DNA from: Plumapathes pennacea
Lineage: Eukaryota > Cnidaria > Anthozoa > Antipatharia > Myriopathidae
Direction of reading: 5' to 3'
DNA: 64,000 nt
Assembly: GCA_964036295.1 (NCBI GenBank)
Contig: OZ038462.1
Span: 39,785,680-39,849,679 of the forward strand
In this document: piece by piece, positions 1 through 11,451 of the stretch
Layout of the letters: each line of letters opens with the position of its first letter
Position numbering within the stretch: the first letter of the stretch is position 1
Notes under the pieces: generated by a model
Database searches by the model: none
What the model saw: the letters and a program-made list of their open reading frames with translations, nothing else
Told to the model about the DNA's origin: nothing
Position numbers and translations under genes: made by a program

Positions 1-100
1 GTCAGCGTTTGTTTCTGGCTTTGAATCATTGAGAGCAAACTTCACAGAAAAGAATCTTCAATAGGCGAGCAATTTAATGTCAGATGTTTGTCTATCTCAC

Positions 101-3100
101 CTAACTTTTTCCTGGAATTCTGGGTCGTCCTGCCAGGCCAGTGCGCCCACACTTGAATTCTCACTGGTTGCACTTTCGACATCAGTGTCTGTCTGGGTTC
201 CCACCTCGGAATCATCGTCTGTTTGTGTCTGAGTCGACTGATTGTGATCGATCGCGTGACTCACGTGTGCCATACGCTGCTGTGAAAAACAAAACAAAAC
301 AAAAATATAATTAAATAATAACAAAATATAAGTAAATAAACAAATTCTTTTGAACTTGTCACGGCTCTCAGGTCCTTGTGGACGCAACACCGCTTGAAAT
401 TAGTTTAACATTTGCACGCGGTAAGACCGCACCACGCACGCATGAAGTGGCAGCGGCACGGACGAGGTTTGCACGCGAAACGACTTCGGCATCACCGCGG
501 TAAACATTGGTTGCGTCAATGTGGCACTTTTATCTGCGTAATAATGCGTTAGACCTTTCCATACATCCTGCTCGCCTAATATAAAATCAATACTTTGAGC
601 AGAAGGTAAAGAGGTTGTTGCAATTTTGCACTTAGAACAATTAAACAGGCAGGCATTCTAAGCCACTATTTCACACAAATGAGCATCTGTATCGACTAAA
701 GGCAATACCTGCACGTTTGCATTGGTCTGTTTAAGGCGTAACACTCTTTCTCTGGCTTCTTGAAGTTGTCTGAAATTAAAAGAAAACATTCGATGCATAT
801 TTTGTGCCAACTTTAACCTACTATTAAAGGAATACTCCAGATTAATAAGGTTTCCATCTGAGGTTTACACATCGAGTGAAAACATATCCAACAGATACCT
901 AACCAGAACTGAAATCTTGCTTGGCCTTTTAGTTTTCGATGTTTTGTACAACAAGACAGGAAATAAGTCGAGAGAATGTATGCTTTAACCCCTTTGCAAT
1001 CTTTCGCGCAATTTTCTTGCTGCACGCACAAAGTCGAATTCAGTTTTACTTTTTACAACTTTTGCAGCAACTTGTAACGTCGTTGCAGACTGTGCACCGA
1101 AGATTCTTTCTGCGTAAAACCCGCAGGTTTTCTGTGTAAGTGCGAACTCTGAGGTGTCAACCAATTTCGTGCACATTTATGTGTAAACAGATGAAATGAG
1201 TGTCCAACAAACCTCAGCTTTCCAAATAGATCAGTGTCGCCAATACCAGCATTCAACATCAAGTCCAGCTCCTCTACTTCAGTGCTGCTTCCACCCACAG
1301 CTCCCTCAAGTTCAGCTGTCCCAGCCTGGTCGACAGATTCAAGAACAACGCCACCACCCTCCTCCTCTTGTCGCGGTGCAGCAGACTGGGTCAAATTCTC
1401 CGGTGGTACAGGGTTAGGCTGAGAAATGATTTAGAAATATAACAGTTTACGTTTTGCATTGTTTCGGTGTTACCTTCTTACATTAAAATTTTTGCGACAT
1501 TTGCTGTGTTCCACTAGACGCCGCGGGAATACGTTTTTGACGTCACTTCCGTTTGTCAGCGTTCGTCGCCATGGCTATCTAAATTCTCATAATTCGAGGT
1601 AAAATTTCACATCGTCTGCAAGCCTCGTTTTTCCTTTGCACAACTATGTTATAGAAAGTGCACTGACCTAGCTTATGGTAGAGTACCGAGTCCTTGTATT
1701 GAGTTACTTGGCTAATTCTTGAGGTTTTACGAGCGTTACATTTAACTACAAAATGTGCATTCGAATCCACGGTGACCGCACGGCCGTAAAACGTATCTCC
1801 GCGATGTCGTTCCACTGTACTGTGTGTGGCGAACAGCAGTAAAGAAACTTACTTGATAGTGGCCAATTAAATCTCTCAGTTGCTTAAGGCGATCCCGTAC
1901 CTCTTGCAACTTCCTGAAAGATGAAATAACCAACACAAGATTAAACTGCACAAAATCTCTCATTATAGAGACGCTCATTTCTAACTCATGAAAGCGAAAG
2001 CAATGAATGAGTTATAGCAGTTGGGGGAAGTTTCAGTCGCTAGGTCGGTCAGTGGGCTGTTAACATTTTCGTTAATTCCACAGAGCAGTGCATAAGGCTT
2101 GCGGGACCATTTGGTAAACAAAATGGCGGCCTTCACGACTCAGAATACTCGACTGCCAAAAAAGAAGAATCTCAAAAGCGATGGACTTTTCTTTCGCGTT
2201 TAAAGTCCTTTGAGCACAAGCTCTCAAAAGTTGTGAAATTTGGTAAAAAATTTGTTTGAGTGAGAGCTAAGTGAAGAACTATCAATTCTCACAACATCAC
2301 TTGTACAATTTGTGACCTCCCACGCAGAAACGTACAATTAGTCTATCGCTTTTCAGTAAACAGGCGTTAGTGTTGCAAAACGAGCGGAAAAGCGTTAGTG
2401 TTGCAAAGCGTTTATTAATTATCGGGCAGTCTGGAAAAGTTAACGGTTTAGTTTCAACGGTTTGCCTCAAAAGAATTAACAGTTTGCAAAAAAACAAAAA
2501 AAAAAAAAACAAAACAAAACAAAACAAAAAAAAAAAACGTCTAACGGTATTGGAAGGTTTGATTAAATGGTGGCCGCCACCACTGAAATGTTTATTGAAA
2601 GTGTGAGGTGTGCATCGACAATTCCATGTGAAACTTCTTGAATGATTAGGAGAATCTGTAACCAACAGACTGCCTTACTGGAGTTTCTGATGCACTTCCA
2701 GGGCCTCCAGAATGTGGTCATCATCCAGCTTTTGTGATGTAGTCGCGAGCGGCTCATCTTCCTCTTGCTTTGACACATTAACACTGGCACCGGCTCCACC
2801 AACGTCATCCATGGACTCTGAAAATAACACAAAGCACACAAAACAGAATTTGTTTTCTTTTTATAGAATAAGATGTTTGCCCTGTTACACTGTGCAACTT
2901 TCTCAGCAACTTGTATCGCAATTTTTGCCTTGACGCAATCAAGAGCGCGTGTGCAGGTCTTTATATTTATTCGACTATTGCGCCTATTGCGCGCCAACTA
3001 ACGACCCTCCCTCCATGTAAACAGGGCCTACAAGAAAGTAAGCTTCTCCTCAACCGAGTTGGATGGAAGTGGAATGATATCCATCTTTTGACTTTTGAGG

Positions 3101-6100
3101 GCCTCCAAAAATGGCGGCACCAAGGATTTCGGCGCGCAAAGGACTGTGGTTTAGAGGGCCCCTTTAAAGTCCTTTCACCGAATTTGAACAAGTCTAATCT
3201 CAACATTACAGTGAACGTGAATGGCTCACCTTTCCTCAGCTGTGCCTCTCTCAGTGCGTGTAGTTCTGCCAGCAGATTGTCCATCTGCTCTTTCTTGGCC
3301 TGTAATGCCATCAGCTTGTTCTCCAACTGTAGTCTTTCTTGAGTGGCATCTGCTAAGGCCAACGCAGCCTCCTGTGGTCCACAAACAAACGAATTATGAA
3401 AAACCAACAATCAGTCAGTGACGTCCAGAAACCCTAGAGCATTATTTCATACATCATTAACAACCTTGTATGCTGCACATAACTGTAGTGTGCACATGTG
3501 AAAGATAGCAAAATAAACTACAGTGTACAGAATATCAAGTGAGTATGTGGAGCAGTCACTTTAATGTGCAGCTTTTACTGACAGCTAACTAGTAAAATTG
3601 TCACTGGGATCCTTAAGTTTCTCAAACAGAAAAAAAAAAGGAAAAAAAAGAAAAAAAAAAGAAAAAAAAAATTAAAATTCAGTCACTCTTTGGAAAAAAA
3701 AAAAAAAAAAAAAAACTCACTTGAACATACAGTCCAATTCCTTATGTTTGTGTTAAAATGTAAACCAAAAAGTTACAGTTAAACCACAAAACATGAAAGC
3801 CAGCACTACCTCATTATCTGCACTTTCTGATTCTGTCTCTGGGTTACTTCTCTGCATGGACTATAGTAGTGAAAAAACAATACAACTATAATGAGCCAGC
3901 TGAAGCCTGTTTAACAAAAACTGCAGCCTAAACAGCAGACTAGAATAATAATTATGTGTAAACATCATGTTCTGTTGAATTGTGTAGCAGGTCTCAAGCA
4001 CACATGTGCACACCTGTACAGTACATCAGAACCAAATGGTTGTAATGCAAAACAAAACAAAAATGTATTTTACAGGGAAAAAATAGAGAATGTTATTTAA
4101 TAAGCAGTCTGGAGCTGCCTGTAACCTGAGGCTGTTGGTTTTTCCTTTGTCTTCGAGTCTGCCCTTCGTCTTTGTCCTTCTCATCATCTGGCTCTTCTGA
4201 TCTCCACTGAAATAAAAACCACAAACACATCATTGACAATATTTCTGTAGTCAGCCCATACCACAGATTCTCAAACCATTCAAGAAGAAAATGTATTTAA
4301 ATGTATAAATGTATAAATCATGTAGTAAAAAATGATACTTAAATCAGATTTCATCTGAGCAAGCTCTGAATTGCCAAGTTCTCCATGCTGTACATACTGA
4401 TAATGCTCGTGACGTTTTATGTGTCACATTTGAGATAAGTTGTAGATACATGCTTTAAAATCAAAACGTTATGACTTTTTTAATGCCATGATCATCTCAT
4501 AGTACTAATGTATGTGACAGACCTATTAACTCTTTCACTCCCAAGAGTGATCAAGTTCAATTTTCTCCTGCAATCGGCAGCACAAATATATCACACAGTA
4601 AGGTGAACTTGGCTTTTGATACTCATTACATCAATTCTCACTACATCACTCATACAATTTTCTCTTAAAAGGTTAAGAGAATCTGCATTTTGAACTTGGG
4701 AGTGAATGAGGAAAACCTGAGCTGCACTGTGTAAAATATCAGCATTGTAGTCAGGGACTCTTACCTGTTCTTTGCGCCGTCTCAACAGGGTCAACAGCTG
4801 AAACTCTTCTGGTGTAAACTGCAAACCTGCACCAATACTAGCAGAAGCCTATAATAATAATTCACAAGATTTCTTTCACCCACAAGACAATTTCCCAAAG
4901 AAAAGAAACCAGTGCATTTACTTTAGATATCAAACAAACCTGTGCTCCAGAGGGCTGTGACATTTCTGATCCACTCATGCTTCTGGCACCTCCTACAGCA
5001 GCTTGCTGTTCATCAACATTATCATCATCATCTTCTTCTTCTCCCCCCTCCTCTTCGTCATCAGCTGTCTGCTCATCCTAGAATAAGAATCCAATATTAA
5101 ATTAAAAACACAATTTCATGGGTTATCGTTTTTTGTTTGTTTGTACATTATGCACAAAAATGTTTAAAAAAGTTATTGAGAATTTTACATGTACAGTAAC
5201 TCTGTTTTGACCCCTTCCAACTGTGACTGGTACAGTATCTACAGCATGATACAATATTAGTATAGGTAATCGCATGATTTCGAGTGCAATTTGGAATAAA
5301 TTAGCACAAGTGAATTTTTCAAAGACCACAAAATTGCACGAGCACTGCGCTAGTGCAATATGTGGTCTTTGAAAAATTTACGAGTGCTTATTTATTCCAA
5401 AATTGCACGAGAAATCATGTGATTACTTGTTAATAACATGCATACAGTAATTTACATTGCGCAATTTTTTTTAAATTTCGGTATAATTCACAAGTGTCTC
5501 TCAAAACTTGTTTTCTCGCAAACAGAATCGGAATCGTCCTGAGTAATGAAAACACGCCCTTTTGTTCTCTTTGGCTTCGCAAATACACGCGCCAGCAGTC
5601 GGCAATTTTTAATTTCAAATTTCTGCACTGTTAATTACACATTTTTGCACTGTTTGGGATGAATTGACATGCATTCAGCTCATCAGAATGCAGAAATTAT
5701 TGTATGGATGTTATTACTCAAGAAAAGACTTCTTAGTGGTAGAGTGGACCATGCCAACTGTTGACAGGACATTACATTACCTCTTCCCCTTCCTCTGCTT
5801 CTGCAAGTCGCTTTTCTGCATCTCGCTGAAGAGCAAGAAGAGCTACTTGACGAGACTGCAGTTCTTTGAGCTGGAAATGAAATGAAGCAACAGTGAGGAA
5901 CTGGGGAAAATGAAGGTTGATCACTCTTGAGTTAACATAACTTAAACCCTTTCACTACCAAGCTCAAAATGCAGATTCTCCCAACCTTTTAAGAAAAACC
6001 TTTATGAGTGGTGTAGTGAGAATTGATACTGTAGTTTAACCAGCTTTCTTCACCTTGGCAAACTACCAAAAACTAAGTTCTCCCCTACTGTAAATATTAT

Positions 6101-9100
6101 ATGTTTCTGATACGTAATAAACTGATCAAAATTGATCACTGTAGGAAATGAAAGGGTTAACAAGTAGAAAGTTGTGCAAGTTTGTTACTACATATAATTA
6201 TACTTTCTTTACTACCTGTTTTTGTTGTTCCAGCATCTTTTGCAAGAGTGAATGCTGCTGTCTCAGACCCTCAAGCTCCTCATCACGAATGGATGCACTT
6301 TCACTCTGATAATTAAGGGGACAAATAAAAGGGAACAGTCAAAGCCATGACAGGGAGACACTCATCAGCCTGATGTTAGTGCAGCACAAGTCTGGTTAAA
6401 AGCAAATACTTCAGTAACAAATACTACAGTATTTTCTTATCCTGTATGATTGTGAAAGTGGCTTATTGAGCACTGAATAAACTTAGAATAAAGCCTAGGT
6501 AAAGTGGCGCTTTAACAAGTATAACTTATATAATATTAACAACAAGAAATTTAGTCAGGAATAGGTGCCATACCTTCTCTTCCTCTGTGAGAGACTGTAA
6601 ACTCATCGAGGGAGTATTTTCCATTGTAGAATCATGCTCAACAGCCTGTAAACAAAGTCATGTCAATTAATATAAAAGACATGAAGAATCTTAGAGACAA
6701 GGAGAGAGCAAAACCAGATCAAGGGATAAATAATTACATACAGCAAAAAGAATCTAAAGAGTTGCAGTATCTGCACCTGCAGTCAGAAAATTGTAAAATT
6801 ACACAAAAAGGTTCAAGTAGAAAACTGACTTGAAAATGCAATAGAAATGACAGTTAAAAAATGCCAAGCCAATTAGTGCACCTTCTCATCTTCCAGGTTA
6901 GTCTACCGATAGATTTAGCAGAGATTAACAGTAGTCTGAGCTGAGAATATGTGACAAGATCAACCAGTTGTACATAAATAGAGCTGATCTACCATAAAAA
7001 ATAATATTACTATTTCTTACCACAGTTCTCTGTAGAAGTTCCAGGTAAGCCTTCTCTTGTTGCTTCAAGTGTCTGATTAATCTGGTGAGCTTGAAGGACT
7101 GATCCCTATCAACACCCTGAAAATAAGCACAATAATTTTACAATAATGTTATACATAAACCTCCTTAAAACATAATGCAAACACTCACAAAGCTCCACAT
7201 GATATAATAATAATTATTCCTGACACTTTTGGAAGTGTTGGCATATATTCTTTTGGCAGTATCCCAAGACTGGAATGACTGGAATGTTGTAGGGTTTTCA
7301 TGTCTTCATGTTAGGATACTGAATTATAGTAGTGTCTGTACGCACCTGTTCTTCAGCTCCCGAGGACTGCACAGAAGTGAACATCAATGTTGCTTGCTTC
7401 AAGAATTCCTGGTAAATCATAATAAAGTATGGCGTCACAACTGTAGCTCACCTATACCACATAACAAAAAACCAACTACTGTATAAGCACAACCATAATG
7501 TACATCTACTCCATACACTCTGGACCTTAAGCATGTAAAAACCATGTGAAATCTATCATGTGAAATGTCACCCAGTTTCATATGATAAATCACAGACTCC
7601 TCTATTCACATGGTAGAGGCAAATTTCACAGGTTCAGGGCAAGAAGATTTCACAGGTATTTTCACATGCTAGGATCCAGTGGTGATTGAAAAACCTGTGT
7701 AAATTTTTATGCTTTTACTGGATGTTGTGGGACCTAAAGTTACTATACTAGACTCACAAAAATAACCAGTAATACTCACTCTAACTTGGTTCAGTCTTGT
7801 GAGAACTTGTGAAGTATCCACCTAAAAAAGGCCAGCATGTGAGCATACAATGAAATCACACAGCATAACAAGCTATTTATTTTGACAGCAGTCAAAAACC
7901 ATCTCAGACCAGTTTGGCTTATTCCCAGGAGCTGAAACAACATGAATGAGACCAGTCAGTTCAGTCAATGAGTCAAACCGGCCAAGGGTGATCAGTTCTC
8001 TCCGTTTGCCACTTTGTGATGATGGCTCTTTTTTCTCTGAGAGTCTGCATTTGTTTTAAACTTATGTAGCTACAACTTACAGTATCTCAAAATATGACAA
8101 AATGAGTCGGCATGATACATTACTTACGGCACTGGCGTCACTCTCTTGCTGACCACTGCCTCTTGGTTCTGGCTCGGTCTCATTGACCTCTCTTAGTGTG
8201 TTGCTCACAGTTGCTGGTGATCCCATCAACAAAGGTAATGGCCTTTCATTATTGGCAGTGGAGAGAACATGTCCTGCTGCTGCTGATGGTAATGTTGCTG
8301 CTAATCCTGGCCTGTCTCCTCGCGCCTGAATACAACAGGAAGATGGTTACAGTACCAAAAATGAATAACAAGTTCATCTATTATCTTAAACACTACACAG
8401 TAATATATTTACAGAGAAAAAGAAAACAAAAGAAACTAATTAAATTCAAGATGGGTTGGTACAGCACATAGTTACTGGTATAGCAGATAAGAGGCATCAC
8501 ACTCAGATAACTACTGCATAAGGATGTAAATGTACATATACATGACTGTACAGTAATATAATTTTCTTGGTTGTACAAATGGTATTGGTTGATGTTATGA
8601 CATGATAATAACTTTAGCCCACCCACCCTGTATGTTTACATACATGTATGAAGTATTAAAGAAAAAAGACCAAAGGCTGGTTCACACGGTAAAGCAAGGA
8701 CAAACGCAAGCGTAAGAGAATGAAAACTTTTCCATTCTCTTGCACTTGCATTTGCGCTTGCTATAACAAATTTTATCCTGTAAACCAGTTGCTTGCGCTT
8801 GCTTTATTCGTGTGAACCAGGCTTAAAGGTTACACATAATCTGCTTTACAGTATTTAGATGTGTTGCAGTTAGTTTACTGTCTTTATCATCCTTTAAATA
8901 TTTCCTCTCTACTTCCTTCAATGTATGGTATATGCACAGTACCTGACTGAATAACTGTTGTTTCAGTCTTTCTAATGCTTCTCTTTCCTCAGTAGGCGTG
9001 CCATGTGACAGCCTTGTCCGAGGAGCAGTAGCTGGAGTATGGCCACGCCTTCTGGGGGACTCCTCTGGTGATGAACAATCCAAGTCCCTGCCTGGCAACT

Positions 9101-9539
9101 TCACTTGCTCAAAATGTTTGCCTTTCTTCTTAGAGTGTTCTTTTCTGCTTTTTGGTGATTGTCCACTCGTTACAAATGACCATTCCTTCAGTTTAAATGG
9201 ACACTTTTAGCATTTTAAAGCCTGATTATTATCAACAAACAGGTTTCATTACAAAAACATTTTAGAGGCTTTTCAGTCAAGGGGATTTTGAAAGCAGAAA
9301 GTTAAACTCGTTTCATAGTACAGTACAAAGTTATATTTACATAACCACAAACCATGAACACTGACCAAGTTATTTGGGAGAGATCGATGTCCAGCCTCTT
9401 CTTCACTTCTTCGTAATTCTGCATTTAGACTCAGTTCAGTGTCTTGGGAAGGAACAAGCCCACGTCCACGCTTTGGTCTCGGCTCTGAGTGGGATAAATA
9501 TGGCCTTGCTGGCCGGTCTGGAGGCCCTCCGCTAGCCAT
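101..9539 (-). CDS. PCM1: PCM1 orthologue, pericentriolar material 1 (5' part, runs off left edge)
   Basis: PCM1 is the coiled-coil scaffold of centriolar satellites, the granules that deliver proteins to centrosome and cilium. Nineteen coding exons join in frame (about 742 codons): 9366-9539, 8943-9203, 8128-8325, 7780-7821, 7346-7408, 7021-7116, 6574-6645, 6216-6305, 5781-5870, 4940-5077, 4765-4848, 4126-4206, 3810-3860, 3230-3371, 2679-2817, 1853-1913, 1213-1418, 709-769, 101-279. Stretches matching vertebrate PCM1 in order include EREALERLKQQ, LIRHLKQQEKAYLELLQ, QHSLLQKMLEQQ, QVALLALQ, KKEQMDNLLAELHALR and LQEVRDRLKQLRDLIGHY. An acidic EEE/DDDD patch lies in 4940-5077. The start ATG at 9539 follows a probable 5' UTR splice acceptor (exon edge near 9568). 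The C-terminal half is outside the window. The first 100 bases look intronic. Homology is strong; a few exon edges are hand-chosen. Confidence 0.9.
1516..1810. repeat. Roughly 300-bp dispersed repeat, copy 1
   Basis: It shares CCGCGG(G/A)AATAC, TTGACGTCACTTCC, TGCAAGCCTCGTTTTTC and a terminal ACG(C)ATTTC(T/C)G(C/T)G-like end with 62,446-62,776. It lies in a PCM1 intron. Confidence 0.65.
4527..4711. repeat. 'CCTTTCACTCCC' inverted-repeat element, copy 1
   Basis: The element begins TTAACTCTTTCACTCCCAAG and ends with the reverse complement form (CTTGGGAGTGAATG). Internal landmarks are GATCAAGTTCAATTTTCTCC, CATCACTCATACAATTTTC and GAGAATCTGCATTTTGA. It is the reference copy for a non-autonomous, MITE-like family in this window. 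Confidence 0.75.
5258..5715 (-). mobile_element. Composite palindromic element, copy 1
   Basis: A near-perfect palindrome (TTTCGAGTGCAATTTGGAAT ... TTCCAAAATTGCACGAGAAA, with TGTGGTCTTTGAAAAATTT) is joined to a region with a 62-codon frame and to CTCATCAGAATGCAGAAAT. The whole arrangement recurs in the opposite sense at 58,253-58,700. It is non-autonomous and lies in a PCM1 intron. Confidence 0.7.
5943..6160. repeat. Same inverted-repeat family, copy 2 (reverse orientation)
   Basis: AACCCTTTCACTACCAAG to GAAATGAAAGGGTTAA with the internal AATGCAGATTCTCCCAACC landmark; it lies in a PCM1 intron. Confidence 0.7.
8673..8825. mobile_element. Terminal-inverted-repeat element (GGCTGGTTCACACG)
   Basis: Ends are AGGCTGGTTCACACGG and the inverse CGTGTGAACCAGGCTT. 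It is MITE-sized and in a PCM1 intron. Confidence 0.65.
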
Positions 9540-9569
9540 TTATGGTATACCCACCTCTTTCCTAATACC

Positions 9570-11126
9570 TGTAGTATGGGGAAAAGTTTAATTCTGATGG
9601 GAACCTCTGGACATGGGAATACAGCTACAGTTACCAACTGAAAAGAAACAAAATAGGACTTCACTTGGTAATCCCACACTTAAAATCGACCTTGGATATA
9701 TGGGGAGTGAGAGAGTGAGAGGTGGAAGGTCAGATGGGAATTATGTTACAGTCAACTTTCTCTAAGCAGACACCTCTTGAGGTGGACACCTCTCAAGGTG
9801 GACACCTCTCTACAGGGACACTAAATGCTAGTCCTGAGTGTGTCTGCCTTTGAGAGAGCTCACTGTATTACCGTATGATGTGCATGTGTAAGGTGCAATT
9901 GGCATAGATTTTTGTCTCAAAAACTTTCTAAAAATAAAATATGTGCTTGAATAAGTACTCCATGAGGAACTTATTTACTGAGCACTTGACACCTACACTG
10001 AACTTTCGTACAATGAACCAGTACAGGAAGCTCAAAGTGAACTTGTATTGGTATAACAGACAATACATAATTTTGTACTGCTATCAAGACCAATCAGAAC
10101 TAATGCTGGAATCATGTGAACACTCTCTGTTGCTAAGGCTGGAAGATGTGCTTGATGGAATCTATTATATCAGACACGCTTCCTCAGGGAAGTTGGGTTA
10201 CCAGTATTATAGTAAAAGTAAAATACATGTATATTCAGATATTAAAGATAACTTTTTTGTGAGCATCTCTCTGTATGTTCAATCTTATTCGTAAACAGTG
10301 TCAATGTGTACTGCACAAACTTCAATATTAACACAAAAATATGGTTTCAGAAAAAAAATCATTTACTGGTTTACAAACTCACAAATAAAGGAATTAACAA
10401 ATTGTTTCGATTGCAATAAGTGAAACACAAACTGATGCTACTAGAGATCCGTATAAAACTCTAGGAAATCCTGCAGGTGCAGATTCTTTCCTTGATTTTC
10501 GACACCAGACGTTCCAGTTGTACTGTACTAATTATATCGACCAGACGAAAAACACATCGGTGATTTGCACACAAAAATAGTAGAAAAATACACTGAAAGA
10601 CCTTCACTCGATAAAAGGAACTTAATACAATATGTTGATTTCACCGAAAAATAATCACACCGCGACGATAAACAAAAAATATTCTGGAAATCGCCAAGGC
10701 ATCAAATCAGACAGAAAACCAAATTGAGGTTCTTGGTTCGTGTCCCAAACTGACATATCTTTCTTGAGCCGAAATAAGGCAGTAAGTGAACCTGCAACGG
10801 TTGCACGGGTTTCAAAAAATTAACCTCGTATTAATCTAGCAAGCTTCATGTACAGCAGTCCGCTGGCCTCGGCTAGCTTCACTATTTGCCGAAGGAGATT
10901 TTAAGAATTCTGCAAACGCTAACTGAAGGTTTACGTCGTAAGGTACCGCTAAATCACTAACTGCCCCGCGTGTGAGAAATTACCCCGATGTTCTGCGGTA
11001 CAGGCATATTGACAGTCATGCACATAAATGTTTACGGGTGCTTGGAAACTCGAGGTGTCGTGCAAACTAGTCACCGAGCACCGGAACTTCTAAGCTGCAC
11101 ATCCTTCTAGACAACAATTCCCTTAC
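9570..11126 (-). other. Probable first intron of PCM1 (5' UTR intron)
   Basis: This stretch lies between the inferred non-coding first exon and the first coding exon of PCM1. I recognise no coding exon in it. A short tandem motif (GGTGGACACCTCT) recurs at about 9780-9810 inside a probable dispersed repeat. Confidence 0.4.
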
Positions 11127-11451
11127 TTGCAGTTATCCCTGGCGTCAACCCAGAGCTTTACTGCCGCTCTGTCACTTCGACTGCGGTAGTGTTGTGTAGC
11201 ATACTTTGCCGAAGATACAGCTGGTGAACGGTACAGAAAGTTTGCACAGAACGCTGCGCGCCATAAGTCCCACTCACGGACATGTGATTGGCGGAAAAAT
11301 ACGCGTGCAAAGAGCCATGGGATCGGACGGCCTTGGGTCATGTGTGACGCTTTGATATTATGGGGTGTTATGGCCCAGTCTTTCGCGGCCTATGTGTGTG
11401 CCCTTGTCAAATTCATTCTCTCTTCGACTTCTCTCTTTCGTTTTACTTGCG
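11127..11451. promoter_or_regulatory. Shared divergent promoter and 5' UTR of PCM1 and TRAPPC2
   Basis: On the minus strand a strong donor (CTGCAA|GTAAGG, exon edge at 11127) marks a probable non-coding first exon of PCM1. It would join the acceptor near 9568, just upstream of the PCM1 start. TRAPPC2 starts at 11452 on the other strand. Both transcription starts therefore fall within roughly 300 bp. I see no clear TATA box. The first-exon call rests on splice signals only. Confidence 0.5.
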